44,394 nt of DNA from Peptacetobacter sp900539645 (GCF_047807365.1 NZ_JBLOUI010000018.1:1-44394), one strand, 5' to 3'; counted from the stretch's first letter, positions 1-8,358 are shown. Notes: generated by a model from the letters alone, not told the origin. Made by a program: numbers and translations.

Positions 1-43
1 CTAAAAGAGGATTAATAAGTTGCTTAGATTATTATATGAAATT

Positions 44-112
44 GAACCGCGGAGTGCCGAACGGCACGCTCCGTGGTGTGAGAGGGGCTACAAGTTAGCC
101 CCTACTTAATTC
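44..112 (+). ncRNA. Group II intron 3' end (domains V and VI)
   Basis: The sequence folds as a domain V: stem CGGAG/CTCCG (50-54 with 69-73), a two-base CG bulge on the 3' side (67-68), and an upper stem TGCCG/CGGCA (55-59 with 62-66). It is followed by GTGGTGTGAGAGG and a second hairpin GGGGCTA/TAGCCCC (84-90 with 96-102) and then CTACTTAAT, which is the layout of domain VI and the 3' splice site of bacterial group II introns carrying a reverse transcriptase. The rest of the intron would lie left of the window. Domain V shape and the GGTGGTGTGAGAGG signature are seen; the assignment rests on remembered intron families. The exact 3' boundary is uncertain. Confidence 0.68.
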
Positions 113-236
113 TAATTTAAAATAATACCCCTCTAGCTCTCCAGGCTTCGACGCCTCGTACATTAAACTAATACATTTAAATGTTACGAGGCGTCTGTAG
201 GTTGTCGAATTGAGAGGGGTATTTATTTTAAAATTT
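112..236. repeat. Long-hairpin intergenic repeat, copy A
   Basis: Inverted arms (TTTAAAATAATACCCCTCT at about 117-135 with AGAGGGGTATTTATTTTAAA at about 213-232) enclose a core that starts CTCTCCAGGCTTC at 137 and ends GTTGTCGA at 201-208. Inside the core is a second hairpin (GACGCCTCGTA with TACGAGGCGTC, 150-160 and 185-195). The same core boundaries recur near 17213, 27248 and 34159 with different arms and loops. It lies directly downstream of the group II intron end. No protein is encoded. Function is unknown; it could be a structured RNA or a small non-autonomous mobile element. Confidence 0.7.
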
Positions 237-434
237 ACCAAAGAATAATCTCTGCAAAATATTGCATACAGCCATTATTTAATAAATAGAGAATTATTTT
301 ATATAGTAGAAAAAATTCTGTTTAAAATATATAATAAATATAATGAAATAAAAATCTGCGAAACATTTAATATTAAAAATTGTGTTTGATATATAAAATT
401 ATAATGTGTATATAAATTTGTGGGGAGTAAATTT

Positions 435-1643
435 ATGATAACAGTAAGAAAATTAAAATTAACGATAATTAATGATGATGAAACAAAAAGAAATGAACAA
501 TATAAATTTATAAGAGATTCACAATATGCTCAGTATCAAGGATTAAATTTGGCTATGAGTGTATTAACAAATGCTTATTTATCTGCTAATAGAGATATAA
601 AGAGTGATTTATTTAAGGAAACTCAAAAGAACTTAAAAAACAGTAGTTCTATATTTAATGATATTCCTTTTGGAAAAGGAATAGATAGTAAATCATCTAT
701 AACACAAAAGGTGAAACAAGATTTTAGTATCGCTATAAAAAATGGATTAGCTGGAGGAGAAAGAAATATAACAAATTATAAAAGAACTTTTCCTTTAATG
801 ACTAGAGGAAGAGATTTGAAGTTTTCTTATAAAGATGATTGTTCAGATGAGATAATAATAAAATGGGTTAATAAAATAGTGTTTAAGGTGGTAATTGGCA
901 GAAAAGATAAAAACTATTTAGAATTAATGCATACGTTAAATAAGGTGATTAATGGAGAATATAAAGTTGGTCAATCGAGCATATATTTTGATAAGAGCAA
1001 TAAACTGATATTGAATTTAACTTTATATATACCAGAAAAGAAAGATGATGACGCTATAAATGGTAGGACTTTGGGGGTAGATTTAGGGATAAAATACCCA
1101 GCCTATGTATGTTTAAATGATGATACTTTTATACGCCAGCATATTGGAGAAAGCTTAGAGTTATCAAAACAAAGAGAGCAATTTAGAAACAGAAGAAAAA
1201 GATTACAACAACAATTAAAAAATGTAAAAGGTGGCAAGGGTAGAGAGAAGAAACTAGCAGCTTTAGACAAAGTAGCAGTATGTGAAAGAAATTTTGTTAA
1301 AACATATAATCATACTATAAGTAAAAGGATAATTGATTTTGCTAAGAAAAATAAATGCGAGTTTATAAATTTAGAACAATTAACTAAAGATGGATTTGAT
1401 AATATAATTCTTAGCAATTGGAGTTATTATGAACTTCAAAATATGATAAAATATAAAGCAGATAGAGAAGGTATAAAAGTTAGATATGTTAATCCAGCAT
1501 ATACATCTCAAAAATGTAGTAAGTGTGGGTATATAGATAAAGAAAATAGACCTACTCAGGAAAAATTTAAATGTATTAAATGTGGTTTTGAGCTTAATGC
1601 GGATCATAATGCAGCTATTAATATTTCAAGATTAGAAGAATAA
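435..1643 (+). CDS. cas12f1: Cas12f1 miniature RNA-guided DNA nuclease (type V-F)
   Basis: This 402-aa protein has the C-terminal RuvC nuclease of TnpB/Cas12 proteins: RuvC-I GVDLGIKYP (Asp216), RuvC-II FINLEQL (Glu314), a zinc ribbon CSKC...CIKC (Cys361, 364, 380, 383) and RuvC-III NADHNAA (Asp390). The N-terminal half is not that of IS605 TnpB; it starts MITVRKLKLTI and contains GERNITNYKRTFPLMTRGRD, which from memory closely matches clostridial Cas12f1 such as that of Clostridium novyi (about 497 aa). It is about 95 residues shorter, mostly lost from the helical recognition lobe. The ATG at 435 follows GGGGAG with a 7-base gap; an in-frame GTG at 420 has no site. A CRISPR array follows on the same strand. 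Expected role: dimeric nuclease guided by crRNA and tracrRNA. All catalytic residues are present, so activity is likely but inferred. Confidence 0.92.
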   Translation: MITVRKLKLTIINDDETKRNEQYKFIRDSQYAQYQGLNLAMSVLTNAYLSANRDIKSDLFKETQKNLKNSSSIFNDIPFGKGIDSKSSITQKVKQDFSIAIKNGLAGGERNITNYKRTFPLMTRGRDLKFSYKDDCSDEIIIKWVNKIVFKVVIGRKDKNYLELMHTLNKVINGEYKVGQSSIYFDKSNKLILNLTLYIPEKKDDDAINGRTLGVDLGIKYPAYVCLNDDTFIRQHIGESLELSKQREQFRNRRKRLQQQLKNVKGGKGREKKLAALDKVAVCERNFVKTYNHTISKRIIDFAKKNKCEFINLEQLTKDGFDNIILSNWSYYELQNMIKYKADREGIKVRYVNPAYTSQKCSKCGYIDKENRPTQEKFKCIKCGFELNADHNAAINISRLEE

Positions 1644-1659
1644 TATTTATATAATTTTT

Positions 1660-1850
1660 AAATAATAATGGTTCTATAGGCGATTTAGCGTCTAAAGGTT
1701 GAGGTATAAGACAAAATGGTTAAGGTTTCGACCAACTAACTACTTATCCACTCGATAAACGGTAAAAACTCATACTAATATTCTTTATAGATAACGTGGT
1801 ATGACATTCCAAGAATTATATAAATTGTCGACCTTAGATAATGTAAAATA
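1660..1850 (+). ncRNA. Candidate Cas12f tracrRNA with split anti-repeat
   Basis: This noncoding stretch between cas12f1 and the array holds two 9-base segments complementary to the CRISPR repeat: ATGGTTCTA at 1668-1676 (pairs with TAGAACCAT of the repeat) and ACATTCCAA at 1804-1812 (pairs with TTGGAATGT). Between them are small hairpins: TTTAG-CGT-CTAAA (1684-1696) and GTTA/TAAC with GGT-TTCG-ACC inside (1719-1740). Known Cas12f tracrRNAs are about 140-200 nt, highly structured, encoded next to the effector and carry more than one repeat-pairing segment. Order of the two segments here is opposite to a simple continuous anti-repeat. Ends and strand are inferred from complementarity only. Confidence 0.62.
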
Positions 1851-2002
1851 CCTAGGAGATAGACAAAATGAGATATTGCAATAGTTGGATTTGTTTTTTA
1901 TCAAGAAGGACTATTTTTTACTTTGGAAAATATATGTTTATTTGTAGGTAGACAAATAGTATATCTGTATATGTTGCAATTGCTAGGTTTAATATATAAC
2001 GT
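1851..2002 (+). promoter_or_regulatory. CRISPR leader
   Basis: This AT-rich, noncoding stretch directly precedes the first perfect repeat. Repeat decay is at the other end of the array (3121 onward), which places the leader and the insertion point here. A ten-base direct repeat AGACAAAATG occurs at 1709-1718 and again at 1861-1870. I could not pick out a convincing promoter. Confidence 0.5.
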
Positions 2003-3204
2003 ATTTGATTAGAACCATATTGGAATGTAAATAGACAATGCAATCTACTTTGTAGAAATAGAAAATACATTTGATTAGAACCATATTGGAATGTAAATCC
2101 GCTCCAACTTAATACGGTTTTCATATTGTTTTTTATTTGATTAGAACCATATTGGAATGTAAATTAGTCATTGTCTGTAATGCAGTTCATATCATAATCG
2201 ATTTGATTAGAACCATATTGGAATGTAAATCGAATTATAGATAAAAAAGTAAAAGAATTTTTAAATTTGATTAGAACCATATTGGAATGTAAATTCTTTC
2301 GAAAAATCTAACGAAGTTGAAATAGTACAGATTTGATTAGAACCATATTGGAATGTAAATCTTCTATATTCTGTATCTGCAGTATAGTATTTTCCGATTT
2401 GATTAGAACCATATTGGAATGTAAATGTTTATTTTGATGGTATAGAACTTGACGAAGATGATATTTGATTAGAACCATATTGGAATGTAAATAACGGAGA
2501 TGATTATTTAGTTCATAATAAATACCATATTTGATTAGAACCATATTGGAATGTAAATTAATAAATGATGGAAGGTATAAATTCGAAAATGCAAATTTGA
2601 TTAGAACCATATTGGAATGTAAATTTTTATTAAGGTAATTTAATTGTCTTTGTTCTCTATATTTGATTAGAACCATATTGGAATGTAAATATTTTCAATA
2701 TATTTAGGTATAGTTAAATGTAATTCATTTGATTAGAACCATATTGGAATGTAAATTGAAGAAATATTTAATGATGCAATTATGGTTGTTATTTGATTAG
2801 AACCATATTGGAATGTAAATAAATTTATAGTTATCCACGAAACAGATAATACAGAATTTGATTAGAACCATATTGGAATGTAAATCTTATTTTCCCACCC
2901 AACGGGGAAGAATACGTGGTTCATTTGATTAGAACCATATTGGAATGTAAATGGTGTTTATGGAGATAGGGGAATATACTAGCGAAGGATTTGATTAGAA
3001 CCATATTGGAATGTAAATGAATATGATTGGCAACAGATGCAAGAAATACGTTATATTTGATTAGAACCATATTGGAATGTAAATGTTCTAGAAAACTGTA
3101 ATAAAGTTATAATGAAAGTTATTTGATAAGAACCATACTGGAATGTAAATTATGTATTGCATATTGTTGACCAAGGTCCTATTGAATCTGACTAGAACTA
3201 TTTT
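2003..3204 (+). CRISPR. CRISPR array, 18 repeats of 30 bp plus a degenerate terminal repeat
   Basis: The 30-bp repeat begins ATTTGATTAGAACCATAT and ends TGGAATGTAAAT. Copies start at 2003, 2069, 2135, 2201, 2265, 2331, 2397, 2463, 2529, 2595, 2661, 2727, 2791, 2856, 2923, 2989, 3055 and 3121. The first 17 are identical by eye; the one at 3121 has two substitutions, and a decayed partial repeat lies near 3186-3204. Spacers are 34-37 bp, mostly 36. Orientation is plus, from terminal decay and the GGAATGTAAAT 3' handle. Spacer 13 (2821-2855) reads KFIVIHETDNTE in frame, like the start of phage amidase-2 endolysins. The repeat 3' end also resembles type I-B repeats of clostridia. No adaptation genes are in the window. 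Confidence 0.98.
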
Positions 3205-3232
3205 ATGACAATTATGCAAATTAATATTTTTT

Positions 3233-3275
3233 AGCCAAGAAAACCAACATACGAAAGTTTTCTTGGCTATTCTTT
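3233..3275. terminator. Bidirectional terminator after the array
   Basis: AGCCAAGAAAAC (3233-3244) pairs perfectly with GTTTTCTTGGCT (3257-3268); T-rich tails lie on both sides. It separates the array transcript from the convergent permease remnant. Confidence 0.8.
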
Positions 3276-3281
3276 TAAATA

Positions 3282-3576
3282 CTATTCCCTAGACTGCATT
3301 TGTTCTATCAATGACTGTTGTCTATATTTTCTAATTGACCAAGTTGCCAAAACAAACTCTAAGATAAATAGAACTAATACGAATAATCCCATATCAAATA
3401 TAGGGAACTGATAAGGAAGTACTCTACCCGCAAAAGCTGCAGTACTTACTTTTCTACATGCGACTATAGAAATAGGAGTACCAACAATCACCGTAACAAT
3501 TGTTGCAGCAAACAAGTAGCATAGACCTTCAGTTACATACATTTTGTAAAGTTGCTTTTCAGTTAAACCTATAGAG
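3282..3576 (-). pseudogene. FtsX-type permease remnant, C-terminal piece
   Basis: The reading frame encodes the last part of an FtsX/MacB-type ABC permease: SIGLTEKQLYK, one membrane segment, a short loop, another membrane segment and a basic tail ending LIEQMQSRE. Its upstream part is at 5057-5802; the two are separated by an IS256-family element and join in frame at LRSIG/GLTEKQ when the element and one copy of the 8-bp duplication are removed. It cannot be translated as one protein with its N-terminal part. Before insertion it belonged to the permease operon to its right. Confidence 0.85.
3569..3576. repeat. Target site duplication, left copy
   Basis: CCTATAGA at 3569-3576 is repeated at 5057-5064, flanking the IS. 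Eight bases is the usual duplication size for IS256-family elements. Confidence 0.88.
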
Positions 3577-3712
3577 GGTATATAAAATTTTTTCTGTAAA
3601 TAAGCCCTCTATGGCTTAAACTACCGTTAGGTAGTATAATAGACTTAAAATAATTTATGAATAAATGGCTAACGCCCTTTAAAACATAATATTATTTATT
3701 TTGTTGCAAGTC

Positions 3713-3756
3713 AAGAAAACCAGCTAAAAAAGCCGGCTTTCTTGACTTTTTTAATT
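3713..3756 (-). terminator. Hairpin inside the IS downstream of the transposase
   Basis: GTCAAGAAAACC...GGCTTTCTTGAC forms a long, slightly imperfect hairpin followed on the right by a T run in plus orientation. It lies just past the transposase stop and may insulate the gene. Confidence 0.55.
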
Positions 3757-3757
3757 A

Positions 3758-4980
3758 TTACAATCTATCTTCATACATTATTGAAAGTTCTCCATAAATA
3801 TATCCCCAGTTTCTAATAGGCATACTCCATTTTTTGCTTATTTTTTCAACTGATAGATATAGTGATTTTTCTAAGGAAATCTTGTTTGGAAAAACAGTTC
3901 TTTTTTATTTATTTTTCTAAGCTGCGAATTTACACTTTCAATGGCATTTGTAGTATAAATTACCTTTCTAGTTTCTGGTGAAAATTTAAATATCGGTATA
4001 ATTGAATCCCAGTTACTAAACCAAGATTTCATAGAATTTGGATATTTTTCATTCCATTTTTCTGAAGTACGTTCTAAATTAGCTAGAGCCTGTTCTTCAT
4101 TAATGGCATGATATATTGTTTTTAAATCATTAGCAAATTCCTTTCTATCTTTGTATGATACATATTTTAATGTATTTCTAACTTGATGAACAATACATCT
4201 TTGATATTCAGTATTTGGAAAAGCGGAGCTTATCGCTTCTTTTATTCCTGATAGTCCATCAGCACAAACGATTAAAATATCTCTTACACCTCTATTTTTT
4301 AATTCATTTAGCACAGAAAACCAATACTTAGAGCTTTCAGTATCTCCAATATACAATCCTAGAATTTCTTTGTATCCTTCGGAACTTATACCAAGAATTA
4401 CATAGACAGCTTTTTTCTTAACAGAACCATTTTCTTTAACAGAGAAATGGATAGCATCTATATATACAACAGGATATACACTTTCAAGAGGTCTATATTT
4501 CCATTCTTCGATTTTAGGTATTATTTTATCAGTTACATCTGAAATCATTCCTTCAGATAGTTCAAATCCATAAATATCCTCTATTTGAGAAGTTATATCT
4601 CTATTACTCATGCCTAAAGCATACATATTTATTATTTTTTGCTCTATTTCAGAAATATCCTTTTGTCTTTTTTTGACAATTTGAGGTTCAAAAGAGGAAT
4701 CTCTATCTTGAGGAACATCAATTTCGTATTCTCCCATTCCAGATCTAACTCTTTTTGTTTTATATCCATTTCTTGAATTGGTATTTTCACCACGTTCATA
4801 TTTTTCATATCCAAGATGCTCATTCATTTCAGATTCAAGCATCTCTTGAATAGTATCACCTAAAAGATCTTTAAGTGCATCCTGAATGTCTTGAGCGGTT
4901 TTAATTTCATATGTTTTAATTAGCTCCGCTATTATATTTTTCTTTTCTGGATTTAATGGTTCTCTTTTCTTTCTGCCCAT
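3758..4980 (-). pseudogene. IS256-family (mutator) transposase, frameshifted near the C terminus
   Basis: The protein has the family signatures: N-terminal MGRKKREPLNPEKK, NEHLGYEKYERG, the DDE core with VVYIDAIHFSVKE (first Asp), CADGLSGIKEAI (second Asp) and TTNAIESVNSQLRK (the Glu). The open frame stops at 3871 after 369 residues with a nonsense tail. In the next frame the normal C terminus resumes (RTVFPNKISLEKSLYL...KKW) and ends at 3758, giving about 407 residues, the usual family length. The break is at a run of six A on the coding strand (3901-3906 as T), one base short. It is a one-base deletion, a sequencing error or, less likely, programmed slippage. Start ATG at 4980 follows GGAGGCG. 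Confidence 0.88.
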
Positions 4981-5056
4981 AAAAAATCGCCTCCTATGAT
5001 TAATTTGATATTACCATAGAAGGCGATTAAATTTACAGACTTTTTTTCATATACTC

Positions 5057-5064
5057 CCTATAGA
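5057..5064. repeat. Target site duplication, right copy
   Basis: CCTATAGA, identical to 3569-3576, directly flanks the right end of the IS. Confidence 0.88.
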
Positions 5065-5802
5065 ACGTAAAATACTATTTTCTACCTTCCTAGATATTTG
5101 ATTAGATAAAGTTGTATTAATTAGATTAATAACACCAAATAAGAAAATTAACCAAGATAAAATTTGTAACCCACCAAATGAAACATCATTAACTATTTTC
5201 TCATATTCAACTTGTTCCTTAAACTTATCCAAAGATAAATTATTACTTTCTACAACAATATTATCGAGTGCTTTTTCTACAGATTTTTCTTTTTCAGGGT
5301 CTATTACAACACTCCAAGAATAATTATAATTATCTATATTTGGAAATGCTTTATCAAAAATTGATTTTGGAGCAAAGAATTGAGTTGAGTCAGTAGCCAA
5401 CTTATCATGTCCATTTGTTACTTTAAGATGATCATAAAGACCTGAAACTGTTACTGTAATAGATTTTTTATCTAAAATTAAATTCACTTTAGAACCTACC
5501 TTTATTTCTGGAAAGTGATTAGATATAAGCTTAGCTACTAAAATACTATTAGAATCAGTAGGCATTTTCCATTCTATAAGATAGTCTTGTATTTCAGAAA
5601 ATTTTTCATCAGTGATAATATCACACATTCCAGCGATACCAGAAGAAGTTTTAGAACTTGTAATCCTAGCAAAAACAGCTTGTCGATCTTTAATAACATT
5701 TGTAACTCCATCAATAGATAATATTTTTTTCTTTAAATTATCATTCAAAGGATTACCTGATGAGAAAATCTCTTGTCCTTTTCTATTTACTTTATAATTC
5801 AT
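5057..5802 (-). pseudogene. FtsX-type permease remnant, central piece
   Basis: The ORF runs from ATG 5802 and stops at 5047, three codons into the IS. It encodes the extracytoplasmic domain of an MacB/FtsX permease (from NYKVNRKGQEIFSSGNPL on) and then one membrane segment and the cytoplasmic SRKVENSILRSIG motif. It lacks the N-terminal membrane segment and preceding domain that a permease of this type should have, and its ATG overlaps the stop of the complete permease upstream. This looks like two older events: a deletion that removed the 5' half of a second tandem permease, and later the IS insertion. Function lost. Confidence 0.82.
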
Positions 5803-7606
5803 TAATTGTATCTCTTATATCCGTATTACATATACGTTTTATAGGATAATAAACTGCTAAAACAGAAGCTCCTACTACAAATAAGAATATAAGCACGAGT
5901 GAATTGATAGGTAGCGTCCACTTAGCATAGGCGAAATGAGAAGAAATCAAAAAGTCATAAATAAACTTACTAATAGGCAACCCTATAACACATCCAAGAA
6001 CACATCCACACAACGAATATGTAAATGCCTCAGATGAAATCATCCTAACTATCTGCTTATTACTAACACCTATAGCACGCATAGAGCCATACTGATTCAT
6101 TCTTGCACTGACACTCATCGAAATACTGTTCATAATATTTATAACAGAAACCACTATGATAACTGCCAGGAACCCGTAAATAAATAGCTTAAATGCAAGG
6201 AAAGTAGCAGATGTATCTTGATCTCTCATATCATTAAAAACATATCTATTATTTAAAAGATTTTCTATTGATAAAATATCTTGTCCAGAAAATTCCCTTG
6301 AAGTTTTAATCATAACCAAAGAATAATCTGATATACCTGTAAGAGTTTTAAAAACTTTATCAGATGCGATAAATGTTATTTTTCCATCTGAAGCTCCATC
6401 TTGAGAAAATGGGTTAAGTTTTAATCTACCAGCTATCTCAAAATTTTTGCCATTAAGAAGTATTTTATCTCCAATATCTACATTATTTTTATCATCTGAT
6501 ATTACAAGGACATAGTTATCATTTGTAAATAATTTAGATAAATCACTGCCTTTTTCTAGCAAATCGTCTTTTTCAAGACATTCTAAGTCAAAATTTCCGT
6601 ATGATATTAAATCGGATTTATTATTTACATCTAGATTTTTTCCTAATTTTGTAGGAACATCAAAAACACTTCTACGAGCAAATACTTTCTCAACGCCATT
6701 TATTGTCTCTAATTTTGATATTAAATTTCTATCCACCGAATTAGTTCCATTTTCACTTGAAATAGATAAATTATATGAATTTGAGAACTGTGGAACTAAA
6801 TGTTCTACAAAATCTATCAAAACTGAAAATGATAAGAATAGAATAATGCTCAATGCAAAAGATCCAGACATAAGCCACATATTTTTCTTTCCAGATGTAG
6901 CGTGATTAACACCTAAAGCTGTTTCTATTTTAAAAAATCTACTATTAATAGATTTAGGTTTGTTTTCTAAATTGGATGAATTTGTATTAACTGCTGTGAT
7001 AGGAGAGATTTTAGATGCTTTTTTAGCAGGTGAGTTTGAAGAAATCAACACTGTTACAAGCCCTAAAACAACTCCACTTATTATCCCAATATAGCTAATT
7101 TTAAACATTGGTATTGTAGAAAACTCAAAACCTACAAAGTATTTCAATATCCCACATAGTACCCAAGTACACAATATCCCAAATACTAAACCTATTGGAA
7201 TACCTACCTTACACCAGTTTAAAGCTTCTAATCTTACAAATGTTTTTATCTGCTTTTTACTCATTCCTATGCAGCTCATCATTCCAAAGAACTTTATTCT
7301 TCTAACAACTGTACTATTTATACTGCTTGAAATCATAAGTATACTAGCTAAAGAAACTAATATGAATAGGAAAATAGCTACAGAGAATAGATTTTGAACA
7401 GTTGAGCTATTTTGCAATAGATAATCAATACTAAAATCGGCATGAGTAGAAGCGAGATTTTCATATTCCATTCTTACACCCATTTCAGCCATACTAAAAA
7501 TAGCTGTAACTAAGAAAACAGAACAAGTAATACACATTATTGTAAGTCTGTTTTCTCTTTTGTGAATTTTAGAAGATATAGGTATTAAACTAAGATAACT
7601 TTTCAT
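5792..7606 (-). CDS. FtsX-family ABC transporter permease
   Basis: This 604-aa membrane protein has a short cytoplasmic N terminus, a first membrane segment near residues 25-45, a cluster of three segments between about 70 and 190, another near 245-265, a large extracytoplasmic domain (about 270-460) and three C-terminal segments. FtsX signatures occur twice (FFGMMSCIGMSKKQI and YGSMRAIGVSNKQI). It starts at ATG 7606 after GGGAGG and lies two bases from the ATPase gene, so the two form one transporter. With the upstream regulator and kinase it resembles peptide-sensing or peptide-detoxifying export systems. Substrate is not visible. Its partner permease downstream is broken, so the exporter may be a homodimer or inactive. 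Confidence 0.88.
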   Translation of the reverse strand: MKSYLSLIPISSKIHKRENRLTIMCITCSVFLVTAIFSMAEMGVRMEYENLASTHADFSIDYLLQNSSTVQNLFSVAIFLFILVSLASILMISSSINSTVVRRIKFFGMMSCIGMSKKQIKTFVRLEALNWCKVGIPIGLVFGILCTWVLCGILKYFVGFEFSTIPMFKISYIGIISGVVLGLVTVLISSNSPAKKASKISPITAVNTNSSNLENKPKSINSRFFKIETALGVNHATSGKKNMWLMSGSFALSIILFLSFSVLIDFVEHLVPQFSNSYNLSISSENGTNSVDRNLISKLETINGVEKVFARRSVFDVPTKLGKNLDVNNKSDLISYGNFDLECLEKDDLLEKGSDLSKLFTNDNYVLVISDDKNNVDIGDKILLNGKNFEIAGRLKLNPFSQDGASDGKITFIASDKVFKTLTGISDYSLVMIKTSREFSGQDILSIENLLNNRYVFNDMRDQDTSATFLAFKLFIYGFLAVIIVVSVINIMNSISMSVSARMNQYGSMRAIGVSNKQIVRMISSEAFTYSLCGCVLGCVIGLPISKFIYDFLISSHFAYAKWTLPINSLVLIFLFVVGASVLAVYYPIKRICNTDIRDTINEL

Positions 7607-7608
7607 AA

Positions 7609-8286
7609 TTAATACCTCCCAAAATCTGTAAGGATACCATCAGATACTTCAATTATTCTATTTGCAGCCTGTGCAATTCCATTACTGTGGGTAATCATAA
7701 TAATTGTCTGTTTGTATTTTTTAGCAGCATTTTTTAATAAAGTAATAACTTCGCTGCTGTTTTTAGAGTCCAAGTTTCCAGTTGGCTCATCAGCGAGTAT
7801 TAAATCAGGTCTAGTTATTAAAGCCCTCCCAATAGCAACTCTCTGTTGTTGCCCACCAGATAACTGACTAGGAAGATGATTTCTTCTTTCAGTCAAATTT
7901 AATACAGAAAGTATCTCTTCAAGATAGTCCATATCAGGTTTTTTATAGTCCAATAAAATAGGGAAGATTATATTCTGTTCTACAGTTAGCTCTGGAATTA
8001 AATTGAAATTTTGGAAAACAAAACCTATATTTCTTCTTCTAAAAACAGTTAGCTTTTCATTATCCATATTAAATATATCGTTTCCATCTATAAAGACTTT
8101 TCCAGATGTAGGAGTATCTATTCCACCAAGTATATTTAAAAGAGTACTTTTACCAGATCCAGACTCTCCAACTATTGCTACAAATTCTCCTTTAGAAACA
8201 GAGAATGTAGCATCTTTTAAAGCTTCTACTTTTGTATCTCCAGCACCATAAGTTTTAGAGATTGATTTAACTTCTAATAAATCCAT
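7609..8286 (-). CDS. ABC transporter ATPase of the MacB/LolD class
   Basis: The 225-aa protein has Walker A GESGSGKST, Q-loop FVFQNFNLIPELTV, signature LSGGQQQR, Walker B LILADEPTGNLDS and the switch His in MITHS. The GNLDS ending and IGFVFQ motif are typical of ATPases that partner FtsX-type permeases. I chose the ATG at 8286, eight bases after GAGAGGTG; an in-frame GTG at 8298 overlaps that site and is less likely. It sits between the histidine kinase and permease genes, all on the minus strand. Confidence 0.92.
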   Translation of the reverse strand: MDLLEVKSISKTYGAGDTKVEALKDATFSVSKGEFVAIVGESGSGKSTLLNILGGIDTPTSGKVFIDGNDIFNMDNEKLTVFRRRNIGFVFQNFNLIPELTVEQNIIFPILLDYKKPDMDYLEEILSVLNLTERRNHLPSQLSGGQQQRVAIGRALITRPDLILADEPTGNLDSKNSSEVITLLKNAAKKYKQTIIMITHSNGIAQAANRIIEVSDGILTDFGRY

Positions 8287-8358
8287 ATTTATCAACACCT
8301 CTCTTTATTTGATACTGAAAGTTTAACATCTAAACATTACTTAGATATTACTTCAATC

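Larger units (their letters stand above)
3577..5056 (-). mobile_element. IS256-family insertion sequence
   Basis: The 1,480-bp element is bounded by imperfect inverted ends (GGGTATATAAAA at 3577 and the complement GAGTATATGAAAAA ending at 5056, each followed inward by a TCTGTAAAT block) and flanked by an 8-bp direct duplication. It carries one mutator-type transposase gene and, at 3713-3750, a strong hairpin (GTCAAGAAA with TTTCTTGAC). It interrupts an ABC permease gene. Family assignment comes from the transposase; ends and duplication are read directly. Confidence 0.92.

Noticed and set aside
435..1643. The effector as an IS605-type TnpB
   Set aside because: The N-terminal half matches Cas12f1 and not TnpB, there are no IS200/IS605 ends or tnpA, and a same-strand CRISPR array with matching anti-repeats follows.
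1918..2124. Minus-strand frame over leader and first repeats
   Set aside because: It also reads through repeats and has no ribosome site.
2308..2676. Open frame of 122 codons on the minus strand inside the CRISPR array
   Set aside because: Its sequence is a repeated peptide (HSNMVLIK) produced by translating the repeats; it has no gene support.
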